Positions 8,223-17,153 of a stretch of DNA of 64,000 nt are shown here, one piece after another. The notes beneath the pieces are model-generated. The model saw only the letters and a list, made by a program, of their open reading frames with translations. It made no database searches and was not told the DNA's origin. This DNA comes from an uncultured Eubacteriales bacterium (GTDB lineage: Bacteria > Bacillota > Clostridia > Christensenellales > CAG-138). The stretch is from positions 1 to 64,000 of the forward strand of contig UREK01000012.1 of the NCBI GenBank assembly GCA_900546845.1. Direction: 5' to 3'. The stretch's first letter is position 1; every line of letters begins with the position of its first letter. Position numbers and translations under genes: made by a program.

Positions 8223-8633
8223 ATGGACCGTGCAACAGAAGAGCGGTTCGTCCGCATCTTTGTAAGCAAACAGCGCCGCGAACGCTTGCTGCTGGAACTC
8301 GTTACGCCAAGCCGGAGACAAACTGGGATTCTCCGTTTCTGCCACAGCGCTGCGCCGGTCATCGACTTTCGAACGCTGGTTTACCGTGGAAAGAAGCTGA
8401 AGCGGGAGGATATGGAACGTCTCCTTCTTCCCTATGCGGAACGCGGAATGTGTTATGCCATTTCCACAAATGAAACGATCGACGGCCGCTCTCTGCCGAT
8501 TTCAGAAGCGTTGGATTCCTTGCTGGGCTTTGGCATGCCAAGCATCCTCATCTGCGCACACGCTGCGCTGATCGAGTGCGAGCAGGAACAAGGCGCGGCG
8601 GAAAAGCTGATTCTGGTTGAACGCTGCCGCTGA
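8223..8633 (+). CDS. Conserved hypothetical protein
   Basis: A 136-residue soluble protein starting MDRATEERFVRIFVSKQRRERLLLEL. I do not recognise the family. It is overlapped closely by the end of the Ppx-like gene, whose stop is 8 bases upstream; GAGGAA in that gap serves as ribosome-binding site. Mixed charged and hydrophobic composition, no signal peptide, no membrane span. Translational coupling to the Ppx-like phosphatase suggests a linked role, but nothing in the sequence shows what it is. Confidence 0.6.
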   Translation: MDRATEERFVRIFVSKQRRERLLLELVTPSRRQTGILRFCHSAAPVIDFRTLVYRGKKLKREDMERLLLPYAERGMCYAISTNETIDGRSLPISEALDSLLGFGMPSILICAHAALIECEQEQGAAEKLILVERCR

Positions 8634-8649
8634 GCTGTTCCGTTCTATT

Positions 8650-8915
8650 TTCGTGCATTCATCCAAAAGGCTCCCTCTTAGCGGGAGCTGCCGCCGCAGG
8701 CGGCTGAGGGAGTTGGCTTGCCCCAGATGAAACCGCGCTACCATAGGGCACTCCCTCCGTCAGCGCTTACGCGCTGCCACCCCCTTTCAAAAGGGGGCGT
8801 TTGGGAGTGGTGAACTCTGGCGGTTTTCGTATTCGGGCGGCGCCCGAGAGCGCACACCCAAAAGGCTCCTTTGGCAAAGGAGCTGTCATGGCATAAGCCA
8901 TGACTGAGCATTGTT
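8650..8915 (-). repeat. Modular palindromic intergenic repeat cluster, copy 3 (inverted)
   Basis: Read on the minus strand this repeats the modules of the first two copies: CAGTC-ATGGCTTATGCCAT-GAC hairpin (about 8889-8911), CTCCTTTGCCAAAGGAG (about 8866-8882), CCCCCTTTTGAAAGGGGG and a GCGCGTAAGCGC palindrome. A variant, CTCCCGCTAAGAGGGAG with GCCGCCTGCGGCGGC, lies near 8668-8710. The remaining 8916-9230 is GC-rich with short inverted repeats and no gene that I can support. Confidence 0.65.
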
Positions 8916-9231
8916 CCCGCCGCATCGGTTGACCCGTTCGGCAGCGCATTCCCATGGCGCCCCATCCCCTCGCCCCCCATCCACAGTTCGCAATGGTCGC
9001 GCTGCGTTGCCGCAGGGGCGGCTTCCTTGCGCTCCCTTGCTCACTGGGCTTCCGCCTCGCTGCATCGTCCAAGCAAGGAACTTCCGGCGTGGGGGACGCG
9101 CCGGAAGCCCCCGCCTGCGGGCGGGGTGCGCCTCGGCTCCGCCCCTTTGCGGGAAGGGGAAGCTACTGCGAAGGGGCTGCGCCCCTTCACCACCCTTGGA
9201 TTGCTGTATCTCCTTCGCAGCCAGACTATGC

Positions 9232-9254
9232 AAAAAGGCGGCCGCTTGGCCGCC
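9232..9254 (-). terminator. Intrinsic terminator after the 9277-9618 gene
   Basis: On the minus strand GGGCGGCC-AAGC-GGCCGCC followed by TTTTTG, 22 bases past the stop codon of the small gene upstream. Confidence 0.8.
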
Positions 9255-9276
9255 CAAATCGCGCTTATCAGTTCCG

Positions 9277-9618
9277 TCAATTCCCCTTCATCCGTTCGGC
9301 CGTCTCAACGAGCGTATCCAAAAAGGATTGCTCGCCCCAGGTATTGATCTTGAAAAACATTGCCTGGCTACCGCCGGAAGTGATGGCCGAAAGGAACAGG
9401 TTCTGCCCGTTGCCCACGAGCGTCACCGCCAGGCTGACACGGTTGCCGCCCATCGCGCTGAAACGCTCATAAACGCGCACGGCGCAGCGCACCGCGCCCA
9501 TGCGGTAATCGCTGCCATCCTCATAGGAAGCGCTGGCGCTTGCTTCCATCACCCCATCGTCGAGCGCCTTCAAAACCGCGTCGAAATTGCCGGTGAGCGT
9601 CGTTTCGTATTTTGCCAT
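9277..9618 (-). CDS. Small conserved protein, DUF6054-like
   Basis: A 113-residue soluble protein, MAKYETTLTGNFDAVLKALDDGV at the start, with a segment YEDGSDYRMGAVRCAVRVYERFSAMGGNRVSLAVTLVG that I recall from the DUF6054 family of Clostridia; this family name is from memory. Alternating hydrophobic strands suggest a beta-rich fold. GGGAGGGACACTGGC precedes the ATG. A terminator follows and a repeat cluster lies beyond, so it is monocistronic. Function unknown. Confidence 0.65.
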   Translation of the reverse strand: MAKYETTLTGNFDAVLKALDDGVMEASASASYEDGSDYRMGAVRCAVRVYERFSAMGGNRVSLAVTLVGNGQNLFLSAITSGGSQAMFFKINTWGEQSFLDTLVETAERMKGN

Positions 9619-9737
9619 GCCAGTGTCCCTCCCTTTTGCAAAGCCCTTTTCTTTTATGATACCATACCCGCGCGCATTCCGCTACGGCGGAAGGGGATTT
9701 GCAAAAATGGAGCCGGGATTTGACTGCGCGGCGCTTT

Positions 9738-10487
9738 TTATCTTTTGAGCATCTTCTCTAAATGGGCAACGTCCAGCAGGTTTACCGTTTCAAATTTCCC
9801 GTTATAAAACAGTGCCCAGTTGTTGAAAACACAAGGCAGTTCCTTCGCTTTTTGCAGCGTATCCACCTGGAGGAAAAAGGCGGGGACGCCCTGTGCCGCG
9901 CAATATGCCTTCAGCGTCGCAATGTTTTGATGGATGAAGGGGCATTGCATGTCGTAATAGACCGTCAGCTCCTTGCGCTTGATTTCACACGATTTCGCGT
10001 TTTGCGTAAACCTTGGGGTTGTCCCATCAAAGGAAAGAGCAAGCAGTTCATATCCGTTCTCCGTGGTATCGACAACCTTGAAGCCGAATTTTTTCGCAAA
10101 CGATTGATCCGAAAGCCACGCCTTCTGCTTGTTCGCGCCGAGCATGCAAACGCCGGATTTCCCTTTTTCTTTCGCATCCGCCAGGCAATACTCCATCAGC
10201 GATTTTGCGTACCCTTTTCCCCTGTAATCGCCCAGAACCCACAAGCAATAGATATAATAATAGTTTTCGCCCTCAATGGGAACCCATGCGGTCTCGAGGG
10301 GCGCGTATTCAATGAATACGGTGCCCTTGACGTTCAGCTTCCGGAAGGTATGCCCTTCTTTCAGCCGCTCGGAAAGCCATTGCCGTTTCGCCTCCACCCC
10401 CGGGTGCGGTTTTTTGCTGCGTATGATGCAGCACAAATGCTCTTCGGAGATGTTCTCCAGCGTCAGATTTATAAAATCAGCTTCCAT
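9738..10487 (-). CDS. GNAT N-acetyltransferase with YoaP-like C-terminal domain
   Basis: A 249-residue two-domain protein. The N-terminal acetyltransferase fold carries the acetyl-CoA loop pattern DYRGKGYAKSLMEYC near residues 90-104. The C-terminal part (about 170-249), with YYDMQCPFIHQNIATLKAYC, looks like the YoaP-like thioredoxin-fold-type domain fused to GNAT in Bacillus YoaP relatives. The second ATG (10487) is used because of its better spacing from ACGAGG. The acceptor substrate is unknown. It is separated by 54 bases from the end of the citrate lyase operon, on the same strand but outside the pathway. Confidence 0.8.
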   Translation of the reverse strand: MEADFINLTLENISEEHLCCIIRSKKPHPGVEAKRQWLSERLKEGHTFRKLNVKGTVFIEYAPLETAWVPIEGENYYYIYCLWVLGDYRGKGYAKSLMEYCLADAKEKGKSGVCMLGANKQKAWLSDQSFAKKFGFKVVDTTENGYELLALSFDGTTPRFTQNAKSCEIKRKELTVYYDMQCPFIHQNIATLKAYCAAQGVPAFFLQVDTLQKAKELPCVFNNWALFYNGKFETVNLLDVAHLEKMLKR

Positions 10488-10541
10488 ATTCATCCTCGTT
10501 CCAAACCTGGATTTTGTGCAGCGCTTCTCCCGGCATGCGCA

Positions 10542-11837
10542 TTACGCCAGCGCGTGCAGCAGCGCCGCGAGCGCCAGCATGTCCGCGCTGCCGCCGGGGC
10601 TCAGGTTGCGCCGGATGCATTCCGCATCGAGCGCCGCGAGCGCCGCCAGGCGCTCGCCTTCCGGCAATGCAAGCGCCGCCTTTGCGCTTCCCTGCACAAA
10701 GCGCAGGCCCTCCGGCCCACCGCGGTGCAGCAGGTTCGTGTCCGCAAGCGTGGCCATGATGTGCGGGAGCGTCAGCGCAAGCGCGTCGTTTTGGCTCTTC
10801 CCGGCTTGCAGATACGCGGCATAGATTCCCTGCGCGGCCCGCGCCGCCGGGAACCCGGCTGCCGCCTCGCCCCGCGCGCCCTGCACCGCATGCCGGGCGT
10901 AGACGCGCTCCCCATTGGTCGCGGGCCGCGCCTTGGCCCGCGCAAGTTCCGCCGCGACGTCGCTTTGCGCGAGCGCCGCCGCATGGGATGCCGCGTCCCC
11001 GCCGGTGCGCAGCGCGAGCGCCTTGCCCGCCAGCAGCAGCCCCATGGAAAAGACCGCGCCCTTGTGGGTATTCACGCCGCCCGTCGCCGCGAACATCGCC
11101 CGCTCCGCCGCGAGGCCCTCCGCGCGCAGGGCAGCCATCAGCGCCCCCGGCGCGCTTCTATATTCCGCCAAAGCAAGCGCGGCCATGCACGCGAAATGCG
11201 GGCGGAGCACTTCCGCACTTTTGCGGAACAGCGCAAGGTCCATATCCCGGTGCGCACCGTTGTTGTTCCTGTCCACCAGGCCGGGCTTGGGCGTCGCCTC
11301 CACCTCCGCGACGAGCGCCTCGCAGGCAAGCGACGCGAGGCGCTCCGCCGCAAAGCCGGAAAGGAGACGGTCCGTGCAGGCCGCGATCTCCGCAAGGCCG
11401 TGCGCCCGGCTGCGGGCGCAAGCCGTCACCGGGCCGCCGCAGACGATGCAGCGCCGCTCCGCCCCGCGGGTGAGCTTCTCCCCATCCGTGCCGATCACGT
11501 CGATGTCGAACAGGCGCGCAGCCGCGTCCGCCTCCTCAATGGAAACCATGCGGCGCTTGGTTTCCTCCGCGCTGATGTCAAACACGAAAAACGCCTCGCA
11601 GCCCGTCTTTTCCAGCCAAAGCGTCCGATGCAACGCAGGCGGCATCGCGGCTTCGATGCGGCGCACGCCCTCGGAAAACGCAAACGCAATGAGCGGCGTG
11701 CACTTCACTTCCCCGGCGATGTTCATCGTAAAACAAACAACGGGCCGGGCGAATTGCTCCGTCAGCGCCCGTTGCTGCTCCGCCCGGCGCTCACGCGCCG
11801 AGAGCATTTCATCCAATGTGATCTTTGATATATTCAT
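10542..11837 (-). CDS. citXG: CitX-CitG fusion: citrate lyase prosthetic group synthesis and transfer
   Basis: A 431-residue fusion. Residues 1 to about 165 match CitX (apo-citrate lyase phosphoribosyl-dephospho-CoA transferase: LDEMLSARERRAEQQ, then the GEVKCTPL and RLFDIDVIG segments). The rest matches CitG, triphosphoribosyl-dephospho-CoA synthase (LVAEVEATPKPGLVDRNNNGAHRDM, GVNTHKGAVFSMGLL, HMGGPEG-type end). Together they make and attach the prosthetic group of CitD. The first 29 bases overlap citC, so the two are translationally coupled. It is the last gene of the operon. Fusion of these two genes is known in some citrate fermenters. Confidence 0.9.
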   Translation of the reverse strand: MNISKITLDEMLSARERRAEQQRALTEQFARPVVCFTMNIAGEVKCTPLIAFAFSEGVRRIEAAMPPALHRTLWLEKTGCEAFFVFDISAEETKRRMVSIEEADAAARLFDIDVIGTDGEKLTRGAERRCIVCGGPVTACARSRAHGLAEIAACTDRLLSGFAAERLASLACEALVAEVEATPKPGLVDRNNNGAHRDMDLALFRKSAEVLRPHFACMAALALAEYRSAPGALMAALRAEGLAAERAMFAATGGVNTHKGAVFSMGLLLAGKALALRTGGDAASHAAALAQSDVAAELARAKARPATNGERVYARHAVQGARGEAAAGFPAARAAQGIYAAYLQAGKSQNDALALTLPHIMATLADTNLLHRGGPEGLRFVQGSAKAALALPEGERLAALAALDAECIRRNLSPGGSADMLALAALLHALA

Positions 11838-12786
11838 ACGTTGCGTCTGGGACGAGCTTCCGGATGCCCGCGAGGTCGCCTTCCTGCATGAGGGCGCGTA
11901 CCTTGCTTGCGGAGATTCCGTCCTTGCGTTCGATTTCGATCAGTTCAATACCGGCCTCCGGCAAAAGCTGCTTCATGCGCTCGTTGTAGGCGCGCGTCAC
12001 AGGGCAGAACGGTTCCGTGCCGACGAAGCGCTGCGTGATATGGAGCGCCGGCGCGATGCGCTGCGTGAAGATCGCAATGTCGAGGTCGGTCTGCACGTTG
12101 GCGGTCGCCGCGCGGTCCTTGATGAAATACGTCGGGAACGTTGCGCGGGAAACAAGATAATCCCGGCTTTCGGTCACGATCACGTTCGTAAGATCCGCCG
12201 TGCCGCGCTTCACGAGTTCAAAGCGCACCTTGGCGGGGAACGCGGAAGCATCCTCGCTGACGACGAAAAGATACAGCAGATCGCATGCCCTTGCCGCAGT
12301 TTCCACGAGATAGCGGTGGCCGTTGGTAAACGGGTTGCAGTTCATCACGCACGCACCCACGGTCTTTGCGCCCTCCCGCCGCGGGATGGACGCAAGGAAC
12401 TTCCCGATGCCGTCCCGCTGATCCTCCATCATGAGGACGTTTGCCGTGTGCGCGACCGGGTAAAACCCGAGCGAGCGGAACATGCGCTCATTCTCCGGCT
12501 TGGTGTAAAGGAACAGGCGGCCGATCCCCTCCCGCCAAGCGTAGCTCACAAGCTCGCTGACAACCGTGGCCGCGGCTCCCGTGCCCTCGGCGGAAGGATC
12601 CACCGCGATGTACTTAAGCACGCGCCCTTCAAGCGAGCCGGTGGCGACGAGCGTGCCGTCATCCTCCCGCAGGGCAACATAAAAATCGGCGGCTCCTTCC
12701 ATCGTAAGGCCGCGCTGCGCCAAGAATGCCTGAATTTCCAAGAGGCGCGCCCCGGAAAGAGGCGCGCCTGTCTCGATGCTGTACAT
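11809..12786 (-). CDS. citC: Citrate lyase ligase ([citrate (pro-3S)-lyase] ligase)
   Basis: A 325-residue enzyme that acetylates the thiol of the CitD prosthetic group, switching on citrate lyase. An N-terminal GNAT-like domain (AVDPSAEGTGAAATVVSELVSYA) precedes a nucleotidyltransferase domain with NCNPFTNGHRYLVE near residue 150 (the HxGH-type ATP site) and IERKDGISASKVR near 300. The ATG overlaps the last base of the citF stop (TAATG). It uses ATP and acetate. Confidence 0.95.
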   Translation of the reverse strand: MYSIETGAPLSGARLLEIQAFLAQRGLTMEGAADFYVALREDDGTLVATGSLEGRVLKYIAVDPSAEGTGAAATVVSELVSYAWREGIGRLFLYTKPENERMFRSLGFYPVAHTANVLMMEDQRDGIGKFLASIPRREGAKTVGACVMNCNPFTNGHRYLVETAARACDLLYLFVVSEDASAFPAKVRFELVKRGTADLTNVIVTESRDYLVSRATFPTYFIKDRAATANVQTDLDIAIFTQRIAPALHITQRFVGTEPFCPVTRAYNERMKQLLPEAGIELIEIERKDGISASKVRALMQEGDLAGIRKLVPDATYEYIKDHIG

Positions 12787-14324
12787 TAGTCTTCGTCAAT
12801 CTCATGGATCACGTCGATGACGGTGTTGTCGCGGTACATCACGACGCCGACGATGCGATCCTTGTACTTGATGGGTTCCGGCTTGCCGACGATGCGCTCG
12901 CAGCGGTCGCGCAGCGCTTCGATGGTGGTCACGGGCAGGCCCGCTTCCTCAAGCAGTGCCTTGATCTCCGGGCGGCTCGGGTTCACCGCTACGCCCTGGT
13001 CGGTCACGACCACGTCCACAACGCTGCCGGGCGTGACGACGGTGTTCACCTTATCCACGATGGTCGGGATGCGGCCGCGGGTGAGCGGAGCAACCACGAC
13101 GGAAAGGCTCGCGCCGGCGGCGGTGTCCGGATGGCCGCCGATCGCACCGCGGATCACGCCGTCCGAACCGGTCATGACGTTGACGTTGAAGTTCGTATCG
13201 ATCTCGAGCGCGGAGAGGATGACAAAGTCAAGCTCGTTGACCGCCGCGCCGCGGTTGAGGTAGCTCGCGTAGAAGGACGCGTCGATCTGCTGATGGAAGC
13301 GGTTGTTCTTGAGCGAGTTCGCCGCGATGAGGTCGAAGGACTGGACGTCGAGGATCTTATCCACAAGGCCTTCCTCGTGCATTTCGACGATCTGGCCGGT
13401 GATGCCGCCAAGGGCGAAGCGCGCGTGGATGTTCTTTTCGATCATCTTTTCGCGCAGGTAGCGCGCGGTCGCAAGGCTTGCGCCGCCGGAGCCCATCTGC
13501 ATGGAGAAGCCGTCGTAGAAATAGCCGCTCGCCTCGATGACTTCCGCGGCGGTCTTGGCGATGAGGAGTTCCTTCGGGTTCTTGGTAAAGCGCGTCGCGC
13601 CGCTCATGATGCCCTTGGGGTCGCCGATCGCGTCGACCTTGACCACGTAATCCACATGGGATTCCGGGATGCCGAAGGGCGCGTTCGGGAAGCGCACGAG
13701 GTGATCGGTGATGATCACACACTTGTCCGCATGGAGCGCATCGAGCTTCGCATAGCCCAGCGAGCCGCAGGAAGTAGCGTTCTCCTCATCGCGGTTGTAG
13801 CCGTTGGCATTGCCGTACGGGTCGCAGGAGGGCGCGCCCAGGAAAGCGACGTCGATGTGCAGCTCGCCGGACTCGATGGCCGCCGCGCGGCCGCCGTGGG
13901 AGCGGAACACGATCGGGAAATCCATGAGCCCGCGGGAGACTTCCTCGGCGAGCTTGCCGCGCAGGCCGCTCGTCTCGATGTGGGTGATGACGCCGTTCTT
14001 GATGTGCTCGATGAGCGGGGCGTGGATGTCCGTCAGGGAGCTTGCGGCAAGGGTCAGGTTCTTGATGCCCATCTTTGCGATCTGTTCCACGACCATGTTC
14101 ACGACGAAGTCGCCGTTGCGGAAATGGTGATGGAAGGAGATCGTCATGCCGTCCTTGAGGCCGGTGAGGCGGATCGCCTCTTCCAGGGTGGGAACGACCT
14201 TGTTCTTCATGCCCATGCGCTCGTAGAAGGTTTCCTTCGGCTTCGCAGGGGTGCCGGCAAAACTGCCGTGCTGCGCGGTGATCTCGTTGATGTGGGGAAT
14301 CTTCTGGATGTCGATGCTCTTCAT
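12786..14324 (-). CDS. citF: Citrate lyase alpha subunit (citrate CoA-transferase)
   Basis: A 512-residue subunit that swaps acetyl for citryl on the acyl carrier CitD. Recognisable family segments are KDGMTISFHHHFRNGDFVVNMV near 95-116, GGRAAAIESGELHIDVAFLGAPSCDPYGNANG near 185-215 and the C-terminal IVDKVNTVVTPGSVVDVVVTDQGVAVNP. The length agrees with CitF of Klebsiella and lactic bacteria. GAGGAGG overlaps the end of citE, 4 bases upstream. With CitD and CitE it splits citrate into acetate and oxaloacetate. Confidence 0.96.
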   Translation of the reverse strand: MKSIDIQKIPHINEITAQHGSFAGTPAKPKETFYERMGMKNKVVPTLEEAIRLTGLKDGMTISFHHHFRNGDFVVNMVVEQIAKMGIKNLTLAASSLTDIHAPLIEHIKNGVITHIETSGLRGKLAEEVSRGLMDFPIVFRSHGGRAAAIESGELHIDVAFLGAPSCDPYGNANGYNRDEENATSCGSLGYAKLDALHADKCVIITDHLVRFPNAPFGIPESHVDYVVKVDAIGDPKGIMSGATRFTKNPKELLIAKTAAEVIEASGYFYDGFSMQMGSGGASLATARYLREKMIEKNIHARFALGGITGQIVEMHEEGLVDKILDVQSFDLIAANSLKNNRFHQQIDASFYASYLNRGAAVNELDFVILSALEIDTNFNVNVMTGSDGVIRGAIGGHPDTAAGASLSVVVAPLTRGRIPTIVDKVNTVVTPGSVVDVVVTDQGVAVNPSRPEIKALLEEAGLPVTTIEALRDRCERIVGKPEPIKYKDRIVGVVMYRDNTVIDVIHEIDED

Positions 14325-14328
14325 GGCG

Positions 14329-15216
14329 TTAAACCTCCTCTACGGGCGTGACGCTTGCCGCCTCGGCAAGGTCAAGGAGATACCGTGCGCGGGTCACGAT
14401 CGGCTTGTCGATCATCTTGCCGTTGAGGCTGATGACGCCGCTGCCGCGGCGCTCGGCCTCCTCCGCAGCCTCGATGACGGCGCGGGCCTTGGTGAGATCC
14501 TTCTCGCTCGGCATGAATACCTGGTGCAGCGGCGGGATCTGGCGCGGGTTGATGACGCTCTTGCCGTCGAACCCGAGCTGGCGGATGAGGCGGGCTTCCT
14601 TGATGAAGCCTTCCTCGTTGTTGACGTCGCTGTATACGGTATCGAGCGCGTCGATGCCGGCCGCGCGCGCTGCGTTGAGGATCATGCAGCGGGCGAAGAA
14701 GAGCTCAGTGCCGTCGCTGCGGACGGTCTTAAGGTCGGTCACATAGTCCTCCGCGCCGAGGGCGATGCCGATGAGGCGCTTGGAGGCAAAGGCGATCTCC
14801 ATGGCGTTGAGCACGCCGCGGCCGCTCTCGATAGCAGCCATCATGCCAGTGGTGCCCACGGGGATGCCCGCTTCGCGCTCGATGCGCTCGATCTCGCGCT
14901 CGCAGTCGATCACGTCCTGCGCGCACTCGGTCTTAGGCAGGCGGATGACGTCGGGCTTCGCGCGGACGATCGCCTCAAGGTCCTGGATACCCAGGCCGGA
15001 GGAAAGGTCGTTGATGCGCACGACGAGTTCCTTGTTGCCGTATCTGAGGTTGGAAAGCGCGTTATACACGAGGAAGCGCGCCGCGTCCTTTTCGTTGATG
15101 GAAACGGAGTCCTCAAGGTCGAACATGATGGAGTCCGAGCCATAGATGTGCGCGTCGCGGATCATGCCGGGGTTGTTGCCCGGGACAAACAGCATGCTGC
15201 GTCTTAACCGTTTCAT
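14329..15216 (-). CDS. citE: Citrate lyase beta subunit (citryl-ACP lyase)
   Basis: A 295-residue HpcH/HpaI-type lyase cleaving citryl-ACP to acetyl-ACP and oxaloacetate. Signatures: RRSMLFVPGNNPGMIRDA at the N terminus, DSIMFDLEDSVSINEKDAAR with metal-binding acidic residues, VRINDLSSGLGIQDL and GIALGAEDYVTDL. The ATG at 15216, inside a longer frame, is supported by GGAGGACC at 8 bases and by the ATGA overlap with the citD stop. Confidence 0.95.
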   Translation of the reverse strand: MKRLRRSMLFVPGNNPGMIRDAHIYGSDSIMFDLEDSVSINEKDAARFLVYNALSNLRYGNKELVVRINDLSSGLGIQDLEAIVRAKPDVIRLPKTECAQDVIDCEREIERIEREAGIPVGTTGMMAAIESGRGVLNAMEIAFASKRLIGIALGAEDYVTDLKTVRSDGTELFFARCMILNAARAAGIDALDTVYSDVNNEEGFIKEARLIRQLGFDGKSVINPRQIPPLHQVFMPSEKDLTKARAVIEAAEEAERRGSGVISLNGKMIDKPIVTRARYLLDLAEAASVTPVEEV

Positions 15217-15509
15217 TGCTTGGTCCTCCAGGTATAGTCTTCGCACTGCGCCGCGCGGTACGCGGCGGCCTTCACGCGCGCGGCAACGGTGCAGTCAAGC
15301 GCACCCTTGTCCACCGCGTTCACAACGGCGTCTTCCACGCCGATCTCCGCAAGCGTTTCGCGGATGACCTTTTCAATCTGCTTGCCGAACTGCTGCATCA
15401 CAGCGCTCGTCAGCGTTAACTCGATTCCCTTTTGCTCTGCGGGCTCGATGCGGACGATGATGTCGCTGGACTCCATCGTGCCTGCAACGCCTTTGGTCAC
15501 GATCTGCAT
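15213..15509 (-). CDS. citD: Citrate lyase gamma subunit (acyl carrier protein)
   Basis: A 98-residue acyl carrier that holds the triphosphoribosyl-dephospho-CoA arm. It begins MQIVTKGVAGTMESSDIIVRIEP; the TKGVAGTMESSD segment contains the serine modified in characterised CitD proteins. GGAGGATCC lies upstream of the ATG at 15509. It is the first gene of a five-gene operon whose members overlap or nearly touch. No citrate transporter or CitAB-type sensor is seen near it. Confidence 0.94.
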   Translation of the reverse strand: MQIVTKGVAGTMESSDIIVRIEPAEQKGIELTLTSAVMQQFGKQIEKVIRETLAEIGVEDAVVNAVDKGALDCTVAARVKAAAYRAAQCEDYTWRTKQ

Positions 15510-15568
15510 TCCCTGGATCCTCCGATTCTTTATAGTATGGGGATTTCTTACTCCCATCTCAATTCTTT

Positions 15569-15597
15569 AATTTACTCTTTTCCCCCGCGGTTTTCAA
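15569..15597 (-). promoter_or_regulatory. Promoter of the citrate lyase operon, with upstream palindrome
   Basis: Minus-strand TTGAAA (15597-15592), 17-base spacer, TAAATT (15574-15569). About 40 bases further upstream, TGTATACA (15634-15641) is a perfect palindrome in a wider near-symmetric CATGTATACACG, the type of site bound by several dimeric regulators. No regulator gene sits next to it. Confidence 0.5.
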
Positions 15598-15661
15598 GTC
15601 TTTTGCCGAGATATACCCTCATGCAGAAAAACATGTATACACGTATGCTATATTGGCGCAT

Positions 15662-15689
15662 AAAAAAGAATCGCCGGCCGAGCGGCGAT
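15662..15689 (-). terminator. Terminator after the 15724-16143 gene
   Basis: ATCGCCG (15670-15676) pairs with CGGCGAT (15683-15689); on the minus strand the stem is followed by TCTTTTTT. It separates the small membrane-anchored protein gene from the citrate lyase operon. Confidence 0.8.
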
Positions 15690-15723
15690 CCCCTTAAATT
15701 CACGGAACATGAATTCAGTCCTA

Positions 15724-16143
15724 TCACGGAAAATTCTCCGGTGCTTCTACGCCAAGGAAGGCAGGCGTATCGCCCAGCTTGTTGAACGTCAGGAGCTCCC
15801 CGTTTTCCAAAGAGGGCAGATAAACCGCGCTCTGCGTATACACGCCGTCGCGGGGCACGCCTTCCGCCGGTGTAAGCGTATAAAGTTCGCCCGATTTCTG
15901 CGCGCAGGTTCCGGCTTCAAGCACCGGCGCGCCCTGCCGGTACACCGCGTAGTTTCCATATGAATCGATTACGAGATAGGTCTTCTCCGCGGTGCTTCCT
16001 TCCGTGCAGTATGTACCCTTAATCGGTTCAGCCGGCTGTTCGCGCGTGAGAAGTGCGAGGAACAGCAGGTTTAAAATAGCGGACACCCAGAGCAGGGCAA
16101 TTAAAACATGCCGCTTTGTTTTTTCGTCTTTAGCCATCCGCAT
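15724..16143 (-). CDS. Hypothetical membrane-anchored protein
   Basis: A 139-residue protein of unrecognised family. A short basic start (MRMAKDEKTKRH) precedes one membrane span at about residues 13-33 (VLIALLWVSAILNLLFLALL), and the rest appears extracytoplasmic and beta-rich (GTYCTEGSTAEKTYLVIDSYGNYAVYRQG). AGGAGG stands 7 bases before the ATG at 16143. It ends at an intrinsic terminator and is monocistronic. Two cysteines (one near residue 46, one near 80) might form a disulphide. Function unknown. Confidence 0.7.
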   Translation of the reverse strand: MRMAKDEKTKRHVLIALLWVSAILNLLFLALLTREQPAEPIKGTYCTEGSTAEKTYLVIDSYGNYAVYRQGAPVLEAGTCAQKSGELYTLTPAEGVPRDGVYTQSAVYLPSLENGELLTFNKLGDTPAFLGVEAPENFP

Positions 16144-16554
16144 CAGGTATCCTCCTTCAGCTCACAGAAAATTGTTCTCCCTTTCCATCTTCCGGTACAT
16201 CATATAGATTGTTGGGTTCACATTTGGCTTTGCGTCCTCGTCATTCCCTGCCATTCGGGGAACCGGCTCAACAAATGCAAATAAACTCGGTTTGTTATTG
16301 TTTTTTACAGCCAAATCTTTTCTTGAATGCTTCGGCCGCTTCCGCTGCTCCAATGCTTTTATATATTGAGTATATCCTTTCCTTTTTTTACCGTCAATCT
16401 TTTGCGTATAATATATTTTATGTTGTGCATGTGTGCCAATATTTCTTCTTCCTCCCGCTTCTCTCTTGATTTTTCCCCTGCGCCTGCGTATACTGAATTT
16501 AATATATCGGTATATCGGCCTTTCGGCCGGAACGCCAGCTTTGGGGGTGCGCGC

Positions 16555-17115
16555 ATGCGGGGAAAACACGAAGGCTACGAAAGCGTCCAGGCCGCCATTT
16601 TAGGCACGGCTGCGCAGCTTTTTACGCGTGCGGGCGTCCATGGCACGAGCCTCAACGACATCGCCCAGGCGGCCGGGCTTTCCAAGGGCACGCTTTATTA
16701 TTACTATCCCACCAAGGAAGCGCTCGTAAACGACATCGCGGAAACGCACGGCGCGCGCGTCACCGACCTCATCCTCACCTGGGTGGAGACGCTCACGCGC
16801 GATTGCCCGATGGAGGAAGCGCTGCTTTCGCTCATGGGCACGCTGCTTGACGACGACGCCCTGCGCAGGCTCCACGTGGTGCTCTTCACCGAAAGCTGCC
16901 TCGACAACCCCGCCCTTGCCGCTTTGATGGAGGAAAAGCTCCGGAAGTGGACGGTCATGCTGGAAGTGGGGACGCTCAAGGTGCAATCCAACAGCGCGCG
17001 GCGGCTGCGGGACCGCTCCTCCCTGTTCTTCACACTGCTGATGGGCGCGATGCTGCGCGCGGAAACCTCCCCCGCGGAGCGCAGCGCCTGCGTCGCGCTG
17101 CTGCTCTCCGAATAA
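16555..17115 (+). CDS. TetR family transcriptional regulator
   Basis: A 186-residue repressor-type protein. The N-terminal helix-turn-helix is clear: AAILGTAAQLFTRAGVHGTSLNDIAQAAGLSKGTLYYYYPTKEALVNDI (about residues 12-60). The C-terminal helical ligand domain has no recognisable specificity. The ATG at 16555 follows a weak GGGGGTG; a longer in-frame start upstream would run through AT-rich promoter DNA and is rejected. The AT-rich leader contains a direct repeat TATATCGG near 16503-16518, perhaps part of an autoregulatory site. The target genes are unknown. Confidence 0.9.
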   Translation: MRGKHEGYESVQAAILGTAAQLFTRAGVHGTSLNDIAQAAGLSKGTLYYYYPTKEALVNDIAETHGARVTDLILTWVETLTRDCPMEEALLSLMGTLLDDDALRRLHVVLFTESCLDNPALAALMEEKLRKWTVMLEVGTLKVQSNSARRLRDRSSLFFTLLMGAMLRAETSPAERSACVALLLSE

Positions 17116-17153
17116 GCACGGCTTTCGCCGGGAAAGGATTTTTCAAGTTTGCT

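Noticed and set aside
12726..14351. 541-codon plus-strand frame
   Set aside because: Antisense to citF, which has full family motifs and operon context.
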